This document shows, in pieces, positions 16,110-24,893 of a DNA stretch of 64,000 bases. The stretch covers positions 558,001 through 622,000 of the forward strand of contig NZ_JPJI01000032.1 of the NCBI RefSeq assembly GCF_000732625.1, written 5' to 3'. Within the stretch, counting starts at the first letter, position 1. Each line of letters starts with the position of its first letter. The notes below the pieces were generated by a model. The model had not been told where the DNA came from. It ran no database searches and saw only the letters and a list, made by a program, of their open reading frames with translations. A program made the position numbers and the translations under genes. This DNA comes from Nonlabens ulvanivorans. Its GTDB lineage: Bacteria > Bacteroidota > Bacteroidia > Flavobacteriales > Flavobacteriaceae.

Positions 16110-17789
16110 CTAGTCCTCTAGCTTTGCCCAAGTATCTCGCAAGGTTACTGTACGGTTATATACCATTTGATCCTCTGTAGTATCTGGATCAACACAGAAA
16201 TATCCCATACGTTGGAATTGTACAATGTCACCTATTTTTAAGTTTTTCATTGCAGGCTCTGCCATGGCAGTAATAACTTCTAGAGAATTAGGGTTCACAA
16301 ATTCCATAAAGTCTTTTTCCTTATCAGTATCTGGTGATGGTACTGTAAATAAACGATCATAAAGGCGTACTTCTACAGGCACTGCATGTGCAGCACTTAC
16401 CCAGTGAAGTGTACCTTTTACTTTGCGCATACTCGCTTCAGTACCGCTACCACTTTTAGAATCTGGATCATAGGTGGCGTGAATCTCTGTAATATTACCG
16501 TCTGCATCTTTAAGGCAACCTTCACCTTTAATGATGTATCCGTTCTTAAGACGTACTTCTTTTCCATTTTTAAGACGGAAGAATTTCTTATTTGCCTCTT
16601 CTCTGTAATCTTCACGTTCTATATAAAGTTCTTTGGAAAAAGGAACTTCTCTAAAACCACGAGACTCGTCTTCCTGACTATTTTCTGCCTGAAGGATCTC
16701 TACCTGATCGTCTGGATAATTAGTAATAACCAGTTTTACTGGATCTAATACACACATCACACGATCTGCAGTTTTATTTAAATCATCTCTTAAATGAAAC
16801 TCGAGATGGTTCATATCTACTAGGTTATCACGTTTTGCGATTCCTATAGACTCTGCAAAGTTTTTTAATGATGCTGGAGTGTAACCTCGACGTCTTAAAC
16901 CAGATATGGTCGTCATACGTGGATCATCCCATCCGTTAACTACACCAGCTTCTACCAGTTTTTGAAGTTTACGTTTACTGGTCACAGTATGTGATACGTT
17001 TCTACGGGCAAATTCACGTTGCTTAGGACGTATTTTATCTTTATCGATAACTTGATCAAGGAACCAGTCATAAAGCTCTCTATGAGGCTTAAATTCAAGC
17101 GTACAGAAAGAATGTGAGATTTGCTCTAGATAATCACTTTCTCCATGTGTCCAATCGTACATAGGATAGATTTTCCAGTCAGTACCGGTTCTATGGTGTG
17201 CTTTATCAACCACACGATACATGATAGGATCGCGCATGAGCATGTTATTAGACTGCATATCAATTTTAGCACGCAGGATATGTTCTCCTTCACCATATTC
17301 TCCATTCTTCATACCTTCAAAAAGTGCTAGATTTTCTTCCACACTTCTATTACGGTAAGGTCCATCTACTCCAGGTTGAGTAGGTGTCCCTTTTTGAGCG
17401 GCCATTTCTTCACTAGATTGAGAATCTACATAAGCTTTTCCGTCTTTAATCATTTGAACTGCCCAGTCATAAAGCTCTTGAAAATAGTCTGACGCATAAC
17501 ACAGATTATCCCATTTATAACCTAACCATTCTACGTCTTTTTGAATCGCAGCTACATATTTTGCTTCTTCTTTTGCAGGATTAGTATCATCAAAACGCAG
17601 ATTTACTGGCCTGTTGTACTTCTCTCCTAGCCCAAAGTTTAAACATATTGCACTAGCGTGACCTATGTGTAAAAACCCATTAGGTTCTGGTGGAAAACGG
17701 AAACGTAATTTATCTTGAGAAAGACCATTGTTTAAATCGTCTTCTATAATGTCTTCTATGAAGTTATTAGGTTTAGTAGTATCACTCAT
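16110..17789 (-). CDS. glnS: Glutamine--tRNA ligase
   Basis: Class I synthetase charging tRNA-Gln; 559 residues from the ATG at 17789 (MSDTTKPNNF), which matches the usual family start better than the upstream one at 17819. HIGH signature: PPEPNGFLHIGHA near residues 35-47; KMSKS-type: VTSKRKL near 265. The two-barrel anticodon-binding domain is complete. Presence of GlnRS beside GltX shows direct charging of tRNA-Gln, so the amidotransferase route is not needed for Gln. Confidence 0.96.
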   Translation of the reverse strand: MSDTTKPNNFIEDIIEDDLNNGLSQDKLRFRFPPEPNGFLHIGHASAICLNFGLGEKYNRPVNLRFDDTNPAKEEAKYVAAIQKDVEWLGYKWDNLCYASDYFQELYDWAVQMIKDGKAYVDSQSSEEMAAQKGTPTQPGVDGPYRNRSVEENLALFEGMKNGEYGEGEHILRAKIDMQSNNMLMRDPIMYRVVDKAHHRTGTDWKIYPMYDWTHGESDYLEQISHSFCTLEFKPHRELYDWFLDQVIDKDKIRPKQREFARRNVSHTVTSKRKLQKLVEAGVVNGWDDPRMTTISGLRRRGYTPASLKNFAESIGIAKRDNLVDMNHLEFHLRDDLNKTADRVMCVLDPVKLVITNYPDDQVEILQAENSQEDESRGFREVPFSKELYIEREDYREEANKKFFRLKNGKEVRLKNGYIIKGEGCLKDADGNITEIHATYDPDSKSGSGTEASMRKVKGTLHWVSAAHAVPVEVRLYDRLFTVPSPDTDKEKDFMEFVNPNSLEVITAMAEPAMKNLKIGDIVQFQRMGYFCVDPDTTEDQMVYNRTVTLRDTWAKLED

Positions 17790-17855
17790 GGCTCTTTTCA
17801 ATATATTTAGATAAAACAAATTTACAGCTTATTTCAGTCCTAACCATACTCATAG

Positions 17856-17863
17856 TATCTTTA
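17856..17863 (+). promoter_or_regulatory. Promoter -7-like element of folB
   Basis: TATCTTTA, one change from TAnnTTTG, ends four bases before the folB ATG at 17868, the same spacing as at holB, rnpA, rbfA and dus. Confidence 0.4.
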
Positions 17864-17867
17864 CCAC

Positions 17868-18224
17868 ATGCATACAATTATACTTGAAAACGTAAAGGTT
17901 TATACTAACCATGGATGTCTCGATGAAGAGGCTATGATAGGTAGTGAATATCGAGTAGATCTAGAAGTAACTGCTGATCTATCAAAAAGCGCTAAGACTG
18001 ATGAACTGAGTGATACCGTGGATTATGTTTCACTTAATAGAATTATAGTAGAAGAAATGGCGATACGTTCAAAATTACTGGAACAAGTCGCACAAAGAAT
18101 ACTGGATCGAGTTCTGAATGAAGAGCAATTAGTACAAAAAGCGCATGTAAAAGTGGCAAAAATCAATCCTCCTATAAGTGGTGATGTGGCAAGTGTGGTC
18201 ATTTCTATGCAGCAAAGTCGCTAG
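17868..18224 (+). CDS. folB: Dihydroneopterin aldolase
   Basis: Splits 7,8-dihydroneopterin to 6-hydroxymethyl-dihydropterin and glycolaldehyde in folate synthesis. 118 residues, normal length. Visible: N-terminal ILENVKVYTNHGCLDEE with the conserved HG and acidic residues, the DELSDTVDYVSL segment with the substrate Tyr, and the C-terminal AHVKVAKINPPI with the catalytic-Lys/pterin region. Stands alone between glnS (divergent) and tRNA-Cys. Confidence 0.92.
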   Translation: MHTIILENVKVYTNHGCLDEEAMIGSEYRVDLEVTADLSKSAKTDELSDTVDYVSLNRIIVEEMAIRSKLLEQVAQRILDRVLNEEQLVQKAHVKVAKINPPISGDVASVVISMQQSR

Positions 18225-18300
18225 AAGTCAACACTAAAGAGCGTTTTTGATTAATAATAGTGATAAAGACAACTTTTTTGTTATTTTTGCGGGCGTAAAA

Positions 18301-18371
18301 GGCGTCTTGGCCGAGCGGCTAGGCATGGGTCTGCAAAATCTAGTACAGCGGTTCGAATCCGCTAGACGCCT
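18301..18371 (+). tRNA. tRNA-Cys (GCA)
   Basis: 71-base cloverleaf. Acceptor arms GGCGTCT / AGACGCC pair fully, anticodon loop CTGCAAA has GCA at 18333-18335, T-arm GCGGTTCGAATCCGC, discriminator T as expected for Cys. No encoded CCA. Confidence 0.96.
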
Positions 18372-18375
18372 CTGA

Positions 18376-18408
18376 AATCCTCAATCTTTACTGATTGGGG
18401 ATTTTTTA
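18376..18408 (+). terminator. Intrinsic terminator after tRNA-Cys
   Basis: AATCCTCAATC (18376-18386) pairs with GATTGGGGATT (18393-18403), one T-G wobble, followed by a T run. Confidence 0.88.
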
Positions 18409-18410
18409 TT

Positions 18411-19154
18411 TTAAATAGAATCGTTAAGTACAGGAATTTCCTCCACACCTTCTAGTTCTGGAGCGACTGGTTCTGGTAATTCTGGAATAATGTGCAGTTG
18501 CTCTTCTACCTGATTAGTTACACTAGGAAAAGCTCCTTTAAAAATAAGTACCGCACCACTAATCATCATTATGATAGCTATCAATCTTTTTAATAGAAAT
18601 ATACGATGTGGTGTGAGGTAACGATTTAGGCTTTTTGCTAGCACTATTTTACATAGATCAACAATAAAATAAGTGACTAATACTGCACCAAAAAAGGTGA
18701 TAATTCTATTAGAATCATTCTCTAACTGAGGACTAAAAACGACTATTAATCCTAGCCAAAATCCTAAGACACCTATATTGATAAAGTTGAGGAAAAAACC
18801 TTTTATAAATAAAGAAAAGTAGTTGTTCTTCTTTACAATAAGTACTTTAGGATCAACCTCTTTAAGATAAGATTTTCTAGTTTTTACAAAAGAAACGATA
18901 CCATATATCGCAAGTATAGAACCGCCAAAAATATAAAGTCCAGGATCATCTTTTAACTTCTCTAAAATAGAGGAAGTCATAAAATATGCTGCTAGTAAAA
19001 AAATAATATCTGCAAGAATAACTCCTATATCTAGTGCTACCGCAGCTCTAAATCCTTTAATCGCACTGGTTTCTAGTAATGCAAAGAACACTGGTCCTAT
19101 GAGAAAGGCCATTAAAAATCCCAGCGGAATTGCACTAAGAACATCTTCGAGCAT
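18411..19154 (-). CDS. LysE-family translocator (amino-acid exporter type)
   Basis: 247 residues with six membrane helices. The N-terminus PLGFLMAFLIGPVFFALLETSAIKGFRAA is the LysE/RhtB signature (G-P/L-G rich first helix and loop), followed by IGVILADIIFLLAAYF. The C-terminal 35 residues are a polar Pro/Glu-rich tail (LPEPVAPELEGVEEIP) beyond the usual family end, probably cytosolic. Substrate not predictable; the family exports basic or neutral amino acids. Confidence 0.8.
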   Translation of the reverse strand: MLEDVLSAIPLGFLMAFLIGPVFFALLETSAIKGFRAAVALDIGVILADIIFLLAAYFMTSSILEKLKDDPGLYIFGGSILAIYGIVSFVKTRKSYLKEVDPKVLIVKKNNYFSLFIKGFFLNFINIGVLGFWLGLIVVFSPQLENDSNRIITFFGAVLVTYFIVDLCKIVLAKSLNRYLTPHRIFLLKRLIAIIMMISGAVLIFKGAFPSVTNQVEEQLHIIPELPEPVAPELEGVEEIPVLNDSI

Positions 19155-19228
19155 ATAATTAAAAGGTTATTGCTCAAAGGTAAAAATTAATGTTGGGTTT
19201 TCTTATACCTGTGTGTTGATAATTAACA

Positions 19229-19244
19229 CGCTTTCGCGAAAGCG
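19229..19244. repeat. 16-bp palindrome copy 5 (exact, intergenic)
   Basis: Exact core followed by TAATTA, 32 bases downstream of the DUF2807 gene on the minus strand. Confidence 0.95.
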
Positions 19245-19276
19245 TAATTACAGGAATTTTTACTTAATAAGTTGTC

Positions 19277-19951
19277 TTAATCCCTTATCTCAATACGTCC
19301 ACCTGCAAAAGTTTTTTTAGAAATTTCTTGTGGATTACCATAGACTATAACATCACCGCCTGCCTGAATATTAATATCTACAGCGTTAGTGGCATATACT
19401 TCTACTTCTCCACCAGCTCTAAGTTTTACTTTGGTACGTTTTGATTTAAGATCTTGGTTCTCTACAATTCCACCAGTATTGACGTTAACGATTTGTTGAT
19501 CTACAGTACCACTTACTTCAGTAATTCCACCAGATACGGCTTTAATCTCAAGATATTCTACCATTACACCAGCTTTAACTCGAGCGCCTTCTTGTACTCT
19601 AATCTCCAATTGTGGTTGTTCTATAAGTTCATTAGACGTGATAAAGGCACCTTCATTTCCATCAATTACTTTTAAATCTGTGTAGTGAACATGGACAAAA
19701 GTTTCTGTACCATCAAATTGTTTATCAAAAGCCATGCGTATTTTCAAAGTTCCATTTTTGTGAACATACTCTACATCACTAGCATCGTGACCAGAAATAA
19801 CAATTTTATTAACGTCAGATTTTACAAGATTAACAGTGATTAAATCATAGACTTTAATAGTATCAAAGTTACCTAACTCAACTTCCCTAGGGTTTTGAGA
19901 AAAACTGAATGCCGTAACAAATAAGAACAAAAATAGAGTTGAAATTTTCAT
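19277..19951 (-). CDS. Secreted DUF2807 (GIN-domain) protein
   Basis: 224 residues from the ATG at 19951, which begins directly with a signal peptide (MKISTLFLFLFVTAFSFSQ); the upstream in-frame start at 19981 would add a non-signal lead. The mature part has two right-handed beta-helix-like halves typical of DUF2807: FDTIKVYDLITVNLVKS and later repeats of the type 'GGxxEVxGTVDQQxVNVNTGG'. Family members are periplasmic or surface proteins of unknown, possibly adhesive, role. Confidence 0.8.
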   Translation of the reverse strand: MKISTLFLFLFVTAFSFSQNPREVELGNFDTIKVYDLITVNLVKSDVNKIVISGHDASDVEYVHKNGTLKIRMAFDKQFDGTETFVHVHYTDLKVIDGNEGAFITSNELIEQPQLEIRVQEGARVKAGVMVEYLEIKAVSGGITEVSGTVDQQIVNVNTGGIVENQDLKSKRTKVKLRAGGEVEVYATNAVDINIQAGGDVIVYGNPQEISKKTFAGGRIEIRD

Positions 19952-20002
19952 GTGTATCATTTTTATAAAGATGTCATACAAATGATTTTGTTACAGTAAA
20001 CG

Positions 20003-20037
20003 AAAAAAGGTAGTCTATCATATGACAAACTACCTTT
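20003..20037 (-). terminator. Terminator in the 19982-20309 gap
   Basis: AGGTAGT (20008-20014) pairs with ACTACCT (20029-20035), with outer A/T pairs; on the minus strand a T6 run follows. It lies 270 bases past the 20310-20771 gene. The rest of this 328-base gap is AT-rich and I see no gene in it. Confidence 0.6.
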
Positions 20038-20309
20038 CATACTAACCAAAAAAACTCTACTTTTTTGAAATGATATTTTGATATTTAGGGAATATCTAAA
20101 ATATCTTTATGTACTACTTTTTTCAGGGGAAAAATGTAAATACACTTTCTTAGTTAACTAACCAGGATAACCGATACAAATATCTAGCCTTTTACCTAGG
20201 GTAGTTAAAATGTGAGTTAGTAAAATCATTTTATAGATTAAAATACAAAATCATAGATGAAATACAGTAAAAAAGGTTTTTACTATTATCATTAAAATTT
20301 AAAACCGTC

Positions 20310-20771
20310 TTATCTTCTTTTAAAAGTATAATCGATTGACATCTGATCACTATAAACTTGTGCTTTAAGGCTATCGTTTATAATAGAATATTTAATGTGA
20401 GTAGGAAACTCATTTTCTAAATTTACTGCTGTAAAACTTTTACTAGTAAATTCTTTAATTTCAAAAATAGTAGGAGATTCATTGACACCTGTAACTTGAA
20501 GTACCCATCTATTATCATTTTTAACTAGTATATTAAGTGGCTTGATAGCTAATTTTTCTTCAAAAACAGTGTCGTTTTCTTCTAGAGTAAAACCATGACC
20601 TAAAAAGCTTCCATCGATTTGCATCCTCCAATTTTCAAAAGTACTTCTACCATCTCTATCATCTACTCTTTGCCATTTACCTTGTAACCAGCTTAACTGA
20701 GGTCCTTTAGAAAAATCTCGCTTACAAGAAACGAGTGAGCATATCGTTAATAATAATAATATTCTTTTCAT
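20310..20771 (-). CDS. Lipoprotein of unknown function
   Basis: 153 residues. Signal peptide with lipobox LVSC (Cys at residue 16). The mature part opens with LSWLQGKWQRVDDRDGRSTFENW, a 'WLxGxW' lipocalin-like opening that small Bacteroidetes lipoproteins (DUF6265-type) share, then beta strands. Function unknown. It starts two bases after the stop of the zinc-ribbon ORF and so belongs to the rnr transcript. Confidence 0.65.
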   Translation of the reverse strand: MKRILLLLTICSLVSCKRDFSKGPQLSWLQGKWQRVDDRDGRSTFENWRMQIDGSFLGHGFTLEENDTVFEEKLAIKPLNILVKNDNRWVLQVTGVNESPTIFEIKEFTSKSFTAVNLENEFPTHIKYSIINDSLKAQVYSDQMSIDYTFKRR

Positions 20772-20773
20772 AA

Positions 20774-20941
20774 CTAGTGTCTTTTACCTTTCCAGGTTCC
20801 ACCATATTTATAAAAAGGTAAAGACTGGTGATTTTCTGTGCAGGTCTTGCAACAAAAAATCCAGTCTTTGCCTTTAGTAATCTGTATGCGATACATAACT
20901 GTATCTTCTTTTTTACAGGTATAACAATGCTTAGTTTTCAA
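20774..20941 (-). CDS. 55-residue zinc-ribbon protein (short ORF)
   Basis: Short ORF read from a TTG at 20941 to a TAG at 20774. Two cysteine pairs form a ribbon: CYTC at residues 6-9 and CKTC (preceded by a further Cys) at about 31-34, separated by a stretch with MYRIQIT and DWIFC; the C-terminus is a basic YKYGGTWKGK. The only in-frame ATG is after the first Cys pair, so TTG is the likely start. It overlaps the rnr stop by 11 bases and ends two bases before the lipoprotein ATG, so it is tightly nested in an operon. Probably a nucleic-acid or protein-binding zinc protein; this is inference. Confidence 0.68.
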   Translation of the reverse strand: MKTKHCYTCKKEDTVMYRIQITKGKDWIFCCKTCTENHQSLPFYKYGGTWKGKRH

Positions 20942-23129
20942 CAGCTTCTTTACTACCTATCATCCAGAAATCTAGATGTTTCTTAACAAGATCTGCATTT
21001 TTTACTTTTACATAAACCTCGTCGCCTAGTCTGTAAGCGTTTTTAGTCTTGCGACCTATCACTGCAAACTCTTCTTCTACAAATTCATAACTATCATCAT
21101 CTAGATCTCCTAAACGTATCATTCCTTCACACTTATTAGAAATAATTTCTACATAAATTCCCCAATCGGTAACTCCAGAAATAACACCTAAGAACTGCTC
21201 GTCTTCATGATCCTTCATGAACTTAACCTGCATGTACTTGATAGAATCACGTTCTGCCTTAGTAGCTAGAATTTCCATATTAGTAGAATGGTGACACTTT
21301 TCTTCATAGAGCTCTTCACTTACACTTTTTCCTTTATCTAGATAATGTTGTAATAGTCTATGGACCATCACGTCTGGATAACGACGTATAGGTGAAGTAA
21401 AGTGAGAATAATAATCAAACGCTAGACCGTAATGACCTATGTTTTGTGTAGAATACTCTGCCTTGGACATGGTTCTAATAGCAAGTGTATCGACCATGTT
21501 TTGCTCTTTATTCCCTTTTACATCACTTAATAATTTGTTTAAAGATTGAGTAACATGTTTGCGATCTCTTAAGTCTAGTTTATGACCAAAACGAGTCACA
21601 ATTTTTGCAAGTGCACCTAGTTTTTCATCATTAGGCTCATCGTGAATACGATAAACAAAAGTATGTTTAGGATCACGTTTTCCTATAAATGCAGCTACTT
21701 TTCTATTAGCCAATAGCATAAATTCTTCTATTAACTTATTAGCATCTTTAGAGGTTTTAAAATAAACACCTACTGGCTCACTGTTATCATTAAGATTAAA
21801 TTTAACCTCAGTTTTATCAAAGCTCAATGCACCTTGTACCATACGTTCATTACGCATCTTTTTTGCGATACTGTCTAAGGTAAGAGTTGCTTCTACAATA
21901 GCAGGATCTGCAGTTGTATCTTTTTGAGTAAGTGATATGTCTGCAGGAATTTCTCCTTTACCAGTCTCAATAATGTGCTGTGCTTCTTCATAAGCAAAAC
22001 GTTGATCTGAATGAATGATAGTACGACCAAACCACTGTTTATAAACCTTTCCACTATCGTCCATTTCAAATACTGCAGAAAAACAAAGTTTATCCTCGTG
22101 TGGATTTAAAGAACATACACCATTTGATAATACCTCTGGTAACATAGGTACTACTCTATCAACTAGATATACAGAAGTTGCTCGTTCATATGCTTCATCA
22201 TCTAGTGGCGTTCCTTCTTTTACATAATGACTTACATCTGCAATATGGATTCCTATTTCATAATGACCATTTTCTAATTTTTCAAAAGAAAGTGCATCAT
22301 CAAAATCTTTGGCATCTGCTGGATCAATAGTATAAGTAAGCGATTCTCGCATATCGCGACGTTTACTTATTTCTTTATCTGTTATGGTTTTATCTAACTG
22401 GTCTGCATATTCTTCTACAGTTGTAGGGAATTCATATGGCAAACCATATTGTGCTAGTATAGCGTGAATTTCAGTATTATGCTCACCAGGTTCTCCTAAA
22501 ACAGCTTTTACTTTACCGTTAGGTGAATCTTGCTTATCATTCCATTCTACAAATTCAACTAGAACTACTTGTCCATCTTTTGCACCATTAATCTCGCGAC
22601 CTGGTATAAAGAAATCTGTTTGAATTTTTGGATCGGTAACGTTTACAAAAGCAAATTTTTCATGTACTTGTATAGTACCTACAAATTCAGTTTTCTTACG
22701 TTCTATTACTTTAGTAATTTCTCCTTCAGGCTGTTGACCTCTTCTTCTATGATAAACATATACTTCTACCTGATCACCATTTAAGGCCTGACCTAATGAA
22801 CGACGCGGAATCATAATATCTTCCTGTAATTCTTCTGTAATAACATATCCAGTACCACGTGTACTGATATCTATAGTACCGGTATAATAATCAATTGCTT
22901 TTATTATTTTAAACTTACCACGACCTGTTTCTTCAATTTGAGCTTTGGCTTTTAATTGGTGAAGTCTTTTTATAACTTGATTACGTGTACTAGCGTCTGT
23001 TATTGAGAGCTTTGCACATATTTGTTTATAATTAAAATCCTTATTAGGTTCTTGTTTTAATACATTCAGCACAGATTGACTGAGGTTTTGAAACTTTGTT
23101 TTTGAGTTTCTTTTTTTCTTCTTCTTCAT
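20931..23129 (-). CDS. rnr: Ribonuclease R
   Basis: Processive 3'-5' exoribonuclease that degrades structured RNA and takes part in rRNA and tmRNA quality control; 732 residues. Order: N-terminal winged-helix (about 20-75), cold-shock/OB domains (about 78-235), the RNB catalytic domain (about 265-600) with the metal-binding YTIDPADAKDFDDALS, and a C-terminal S1 domain (about 640-720, FLGVISGVTDWGIYVEI) with a short tail. Expressed leftwards, away from the candidate origin, followed by two small overlapping genes. Confidence 0.95.
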   Translation of the reverse strand: MKKKKKRNSKTKFQNLSQSVLNVLKQEPNKDFNYKQICAKLSITDASTRNQVIKRLHQLKAKAQIEETGRGKFKIIKAIDYYTGTIDISTRGTGYVITEELQEDIMIPRRSLGQALNGDQVEVYVYHRRRGQQPEGEITKVIERKKTEFVGTIQVHEKFAFVNVTDPKIQTDFFIPGREINGAKDGQVVLVEFVEWNDKQDSPNGKVKAVLGEPGEHNTEIHAILAQYGLPYEFPTTVEEYADQLDKTITDKEISKRRDMRESLTYTIDPADAKDFDDALSFEKLENGHYEIGIHIADVSHYVKEGTPLDDEAYERATSVYLVDRVVPMLPEVLSNGVCSLNPHEDKLCFSAVFEMDDSGKVYKQWFGRTIIHSDQRFAYEEAQHIIETGKGEIPADISLTQKDTTADPAIVEATLTLDSIAKKMRNERMVQGALSFDKTEVKFNLNDNSEPVGVYFKTSKDANKLIEEFMLLANRKVAAFIGKRDPKHTFVYRIHDEPNDEKLGALAKIVTRFGHKLDLRDRKHVTQSLNKLLSDVKGNKEQNMVDTLAIRTMSKAEYSTQNIGHYGLAFDYYSHFTSPIRRYPDVMVHRLLQHYLDKGKSVSEELYEEKCHHSTNMEILATKAERDSIKYMQVKFMKDHEDEQFLGVISGVTDWGIYVEIISNKCEGMIRLGDLDDDSYEFVEEEFAVIGRKTKNAYRLGDEVYVKVKNADLVKKHLDFWMIGSKEAVEN

Positions 23130-23147
23130 ATTCTATTTATACTTCTA

Positions 23148-23155
23148 CAAAGTTA
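23148..23155 (-). promoter_or_regulatory. Promoter -7 element of rnr
   Basis: TAACTTTG on the minus strand, 18 bases before the rnr ATG. Confidence 0.5.
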
Positions 23156-23248
23156 ATCTTTTAAAACTCTGAGAGATTATAACTGGTTTATACTTTGATT
23201 ATTAATGATTTAATATACCGTTATTAACAATTATTTAAGAAATAGCTG

Positions 23249-23256
23249 TAACTTTG
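23249..23256 (+). promoter_or_regulatory. Promoter -7 element before the 56-aa membrane protein
   Basis: TAACTTTG. A transcript from here would start near 23263, after the in-frame ATG at 23258, which supports the later start at 23297. Confidence 0.5.
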
Positions 23257-23296
23257 TATGATGTTAGTCGTCTTATCGATAACAATAATTGAACAA

Positions 23297-23467
23297 ATGG
23301 AAACTAGAAAGCCTCTAAAATCAACTTTACTATTCATAGGGATCTTTCTTGTGGGTATACTTCTAGTTGTTCTTTTTGTTAATAAAGCATTGGATACAGA
23401 ACACACTGTAGATAGTTTTGAGGAATCTTCACCTCTTATTGAAAATACAACGACTACTAGTGCTTAA
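23297..23467 (+). CDS. Small single-pass membrane protein, unknown
   Basis: 56 residues from the ATG at 23297 (METRKPLKSTLLF). A single membrane helix (about 9-29, LLFIGIFLVGILLVVLFV) follows a basic N-terminus; the acidic Ser/Thr-rich tail is likely outside the cytosol. No family recognised. It lies directly beside the candidate replication origin, divergent from rnr. Confidence 0.5.
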   Translation: METRKPLKSTLLFIGIFLVGILLVVLFVNKALDTEHTVDSFEESSPLIENTTTTSA

Positions 23468-24198
23468 CTAGATATTACTTATTAAATAATCACCAATTTA
23501 TATCCTAGTTAGATTCAATACTTAACTTAGAAATCAATCTATCGATATTTTTTAAAAGTGATTATTAAAATATTTATAAATCATATCAACTACACCATGC
23601 ATTTACTATTCCAAAAAGAATTTTAAAGAAATTCTTTTGTTCCACAATATTGATTCGTTTCTTCTTTAATCATCGTATTGAATTTTTATCGTTTTCAACG
23701 TTATCCACATTATAAACAATATCATTTTTTCTTTTTTAAAAATTTAAATAAAATTGATGATGATGATGTAGTGTGAATAGCGGTATATCTTTTTACTAAA
23801 TAATTAGGAACTTGTTACTTTTACAACTTATCGCTACTTATCCACATGTTATACTAACGTTAACTAATTGTAAAGTAAGTTTCTAATGTAAACGAGCTAG
23901 GTTTATACACAGTTGTTGACAACCCTTATTCACATCAAAATGTACATAAACTAGCTATATATTTTATGTTAATGAACATCATTTTAGGTCTGAAAAGTCA
24001 GTCTTAAATTGATGAGTTATATTTTGGTTATGTCGATTTTAAATGGATATGGGTTATTAAACCTTCACTTCCTAATGTTTTCTTTCAATTGATATCAACA
24101 GGTTATCTATTGTTTATGAATAGTGTAAAACCATCGATGTTAATAACCCTAGATTATCAATAACTAGACTTAAATTTGTATGGTAAAACACCGCTATT
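23468..24198. other. Candidate chromosomal replication origin (oriC), gene-free
   Basis: 731 bases without a gene. Four perfect DnaA boxes of the form TTATNCACA lie in one orientation: 23701-23709 (TTATCCACA), 23838-23846 (TTATCCACA), 23903-23911 (TTATACACA) and 23926-23934 (TTATTCACA). Between the first two lies a strongly AT-rich stretch (about 23711-23754, with TTTTTTC and TTTAAAAATTTAAA runs) suited to unwinding, followed by a TGATGATGATGATG run (23755-23768). Flanking genes diverge: rnr leftwards, rpiB rightwards. The genes around it include mnmG and rnpA, often origin-linked, and parS-like sites lie 18-20 kb away. dnaA itself is not in the window, which is common in Bacteroidetes. Confidence 0.72.
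24171..24178 (+). promoter_or_regulatory. Promoter -7 element of rpiB
   Basis: TAAATTTG ends 20 bases before the rpiB ATG. Confidence 0.5.
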
Positions 24199-24630
24199 AT
24201 GAACATCTCTATAGGAAACGACCACGCAGGACCAGATTATAAACAAGCTATTGTTAATATGCTTAAAGAAAGAGGTCATCAAGTAACTAATCATGGAACA
24301 GATACTTTAGATAGTGTTGATTATCCTGACTTTGCTCACAAGGTAGGGCAGGATGTTGATAACCACGCGGCAGATCTAGGTGTAGTTATTTGCGGTAGTG
24401 CACAAGGTGTCTCTATGACCGTTAATAAGTATCAAAATGTTCGTGGCGCAGTATGTTGGACCAAAGAAATTGCAGGACTAGCACGCGAGCATAATAATGC
24501 AAATATCATCTGTATACCAGCACGTTTCACTTCTATACCACAGGCTATTGCCATGGTAGAGACTTTTTTAGATACAGAATTTGCAGGTGGACGCCATGCA
24601 AATCGTGTGAATAAGATAGCTTGTTCATAA
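24199..24630 (+). CDS. rpiB: Ribose-5-phosphate isomerase B
   Basis: Interconverts ribose 5-phosphate and ribulose 5-phosphate in the pentose phosphate pathway; 143 residues. Visible: N-terminal IGNDHAGPDYK with the family's D-H pair, YPDFAH, the catalytic Cys at residue 65 in VICGSAQGVSM, the REHNNANI segment and a C-terminal RHANRVNKI phosphate-binding part. RpiB is of the bacterial LacAB type. A palindrome copy lies four bases after the stop codon. Confidence 0.93.
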   Translation: MNISIGNDHAGPDYKQAIVNMLKERGHQVTNHGTDTLDSVDYPDFAHKVGQDVDNHAADLGVVICGSAQGVSMTVNKYQNVRGAVCWTKEIAGLAREHNNANIICIPARFTSIPQAIAMVETFLDTEFAGGRHANRVNKIACS

Positions 24631-24633
24631 GTA

Positions 24634-24649
24634 CGCTTTCGCGAAAGCG
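24634..24649. repeat. 16-bp palindrome copy 6 (exact, intergenic)
   Basis: Exact core, starting four bases after the rpiB stop. Confidence 0.95.
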
Positions 24650-24670
24650 GGATACTCCACAACATAGTAG

Positions 24671-24892
24671 ATGATGTTGTTATCTGGTGGATCACTAGCT
24701 GATTATTTTCTACTACTTTTTATATTTATAATACTACCTAGTGGTATACTATTTTTGATTACTAGGTATTTAGTATTTAGGTATATATTTTTAACAATAG
24801 GAAATAGATGGTATAGAATTTTTACTGGCTTGTTGTTTTATATATTATCATTAACTGTAGTGATCTTATGTATTTATTTTTATAATTACTAG
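24671..24892 (+). CDS. Small two-helix membrane protein, unknown
   Basis: 73 residues, nearly all hydrophobic, with two or three helices (about 10-30, 35-45, 50-71). Ends one base before the next gene. No family recognised. The ATG-ATG start has no clear competing start. Moderate confidence because it is short and AT-rich, but the tight spacing with the next gene supports it. Confidence 0.5.
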   Translation: MMLLSGGSLADYFLLLFIFIILPSGILFLITRYLVFRYIFLTIGNRWYRIFTGLLFYILSLTVVILCIYFYNY

Positions 24893-24893
24893 T

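Noticed and set aside
23224-23406. Minus-strand ORF opposite the small membrane protein at 23297
   Set aside because: Low-complexity antisense; the plus-strand frame has a promoter element and a clean membrane helix.
23755-23768. TGATGATGATGATG run as DnaA-trio element
   Set aside because: The trio pattern reads in the other direction and needs a fixed position next to a box; only simple-repeat evidence here.
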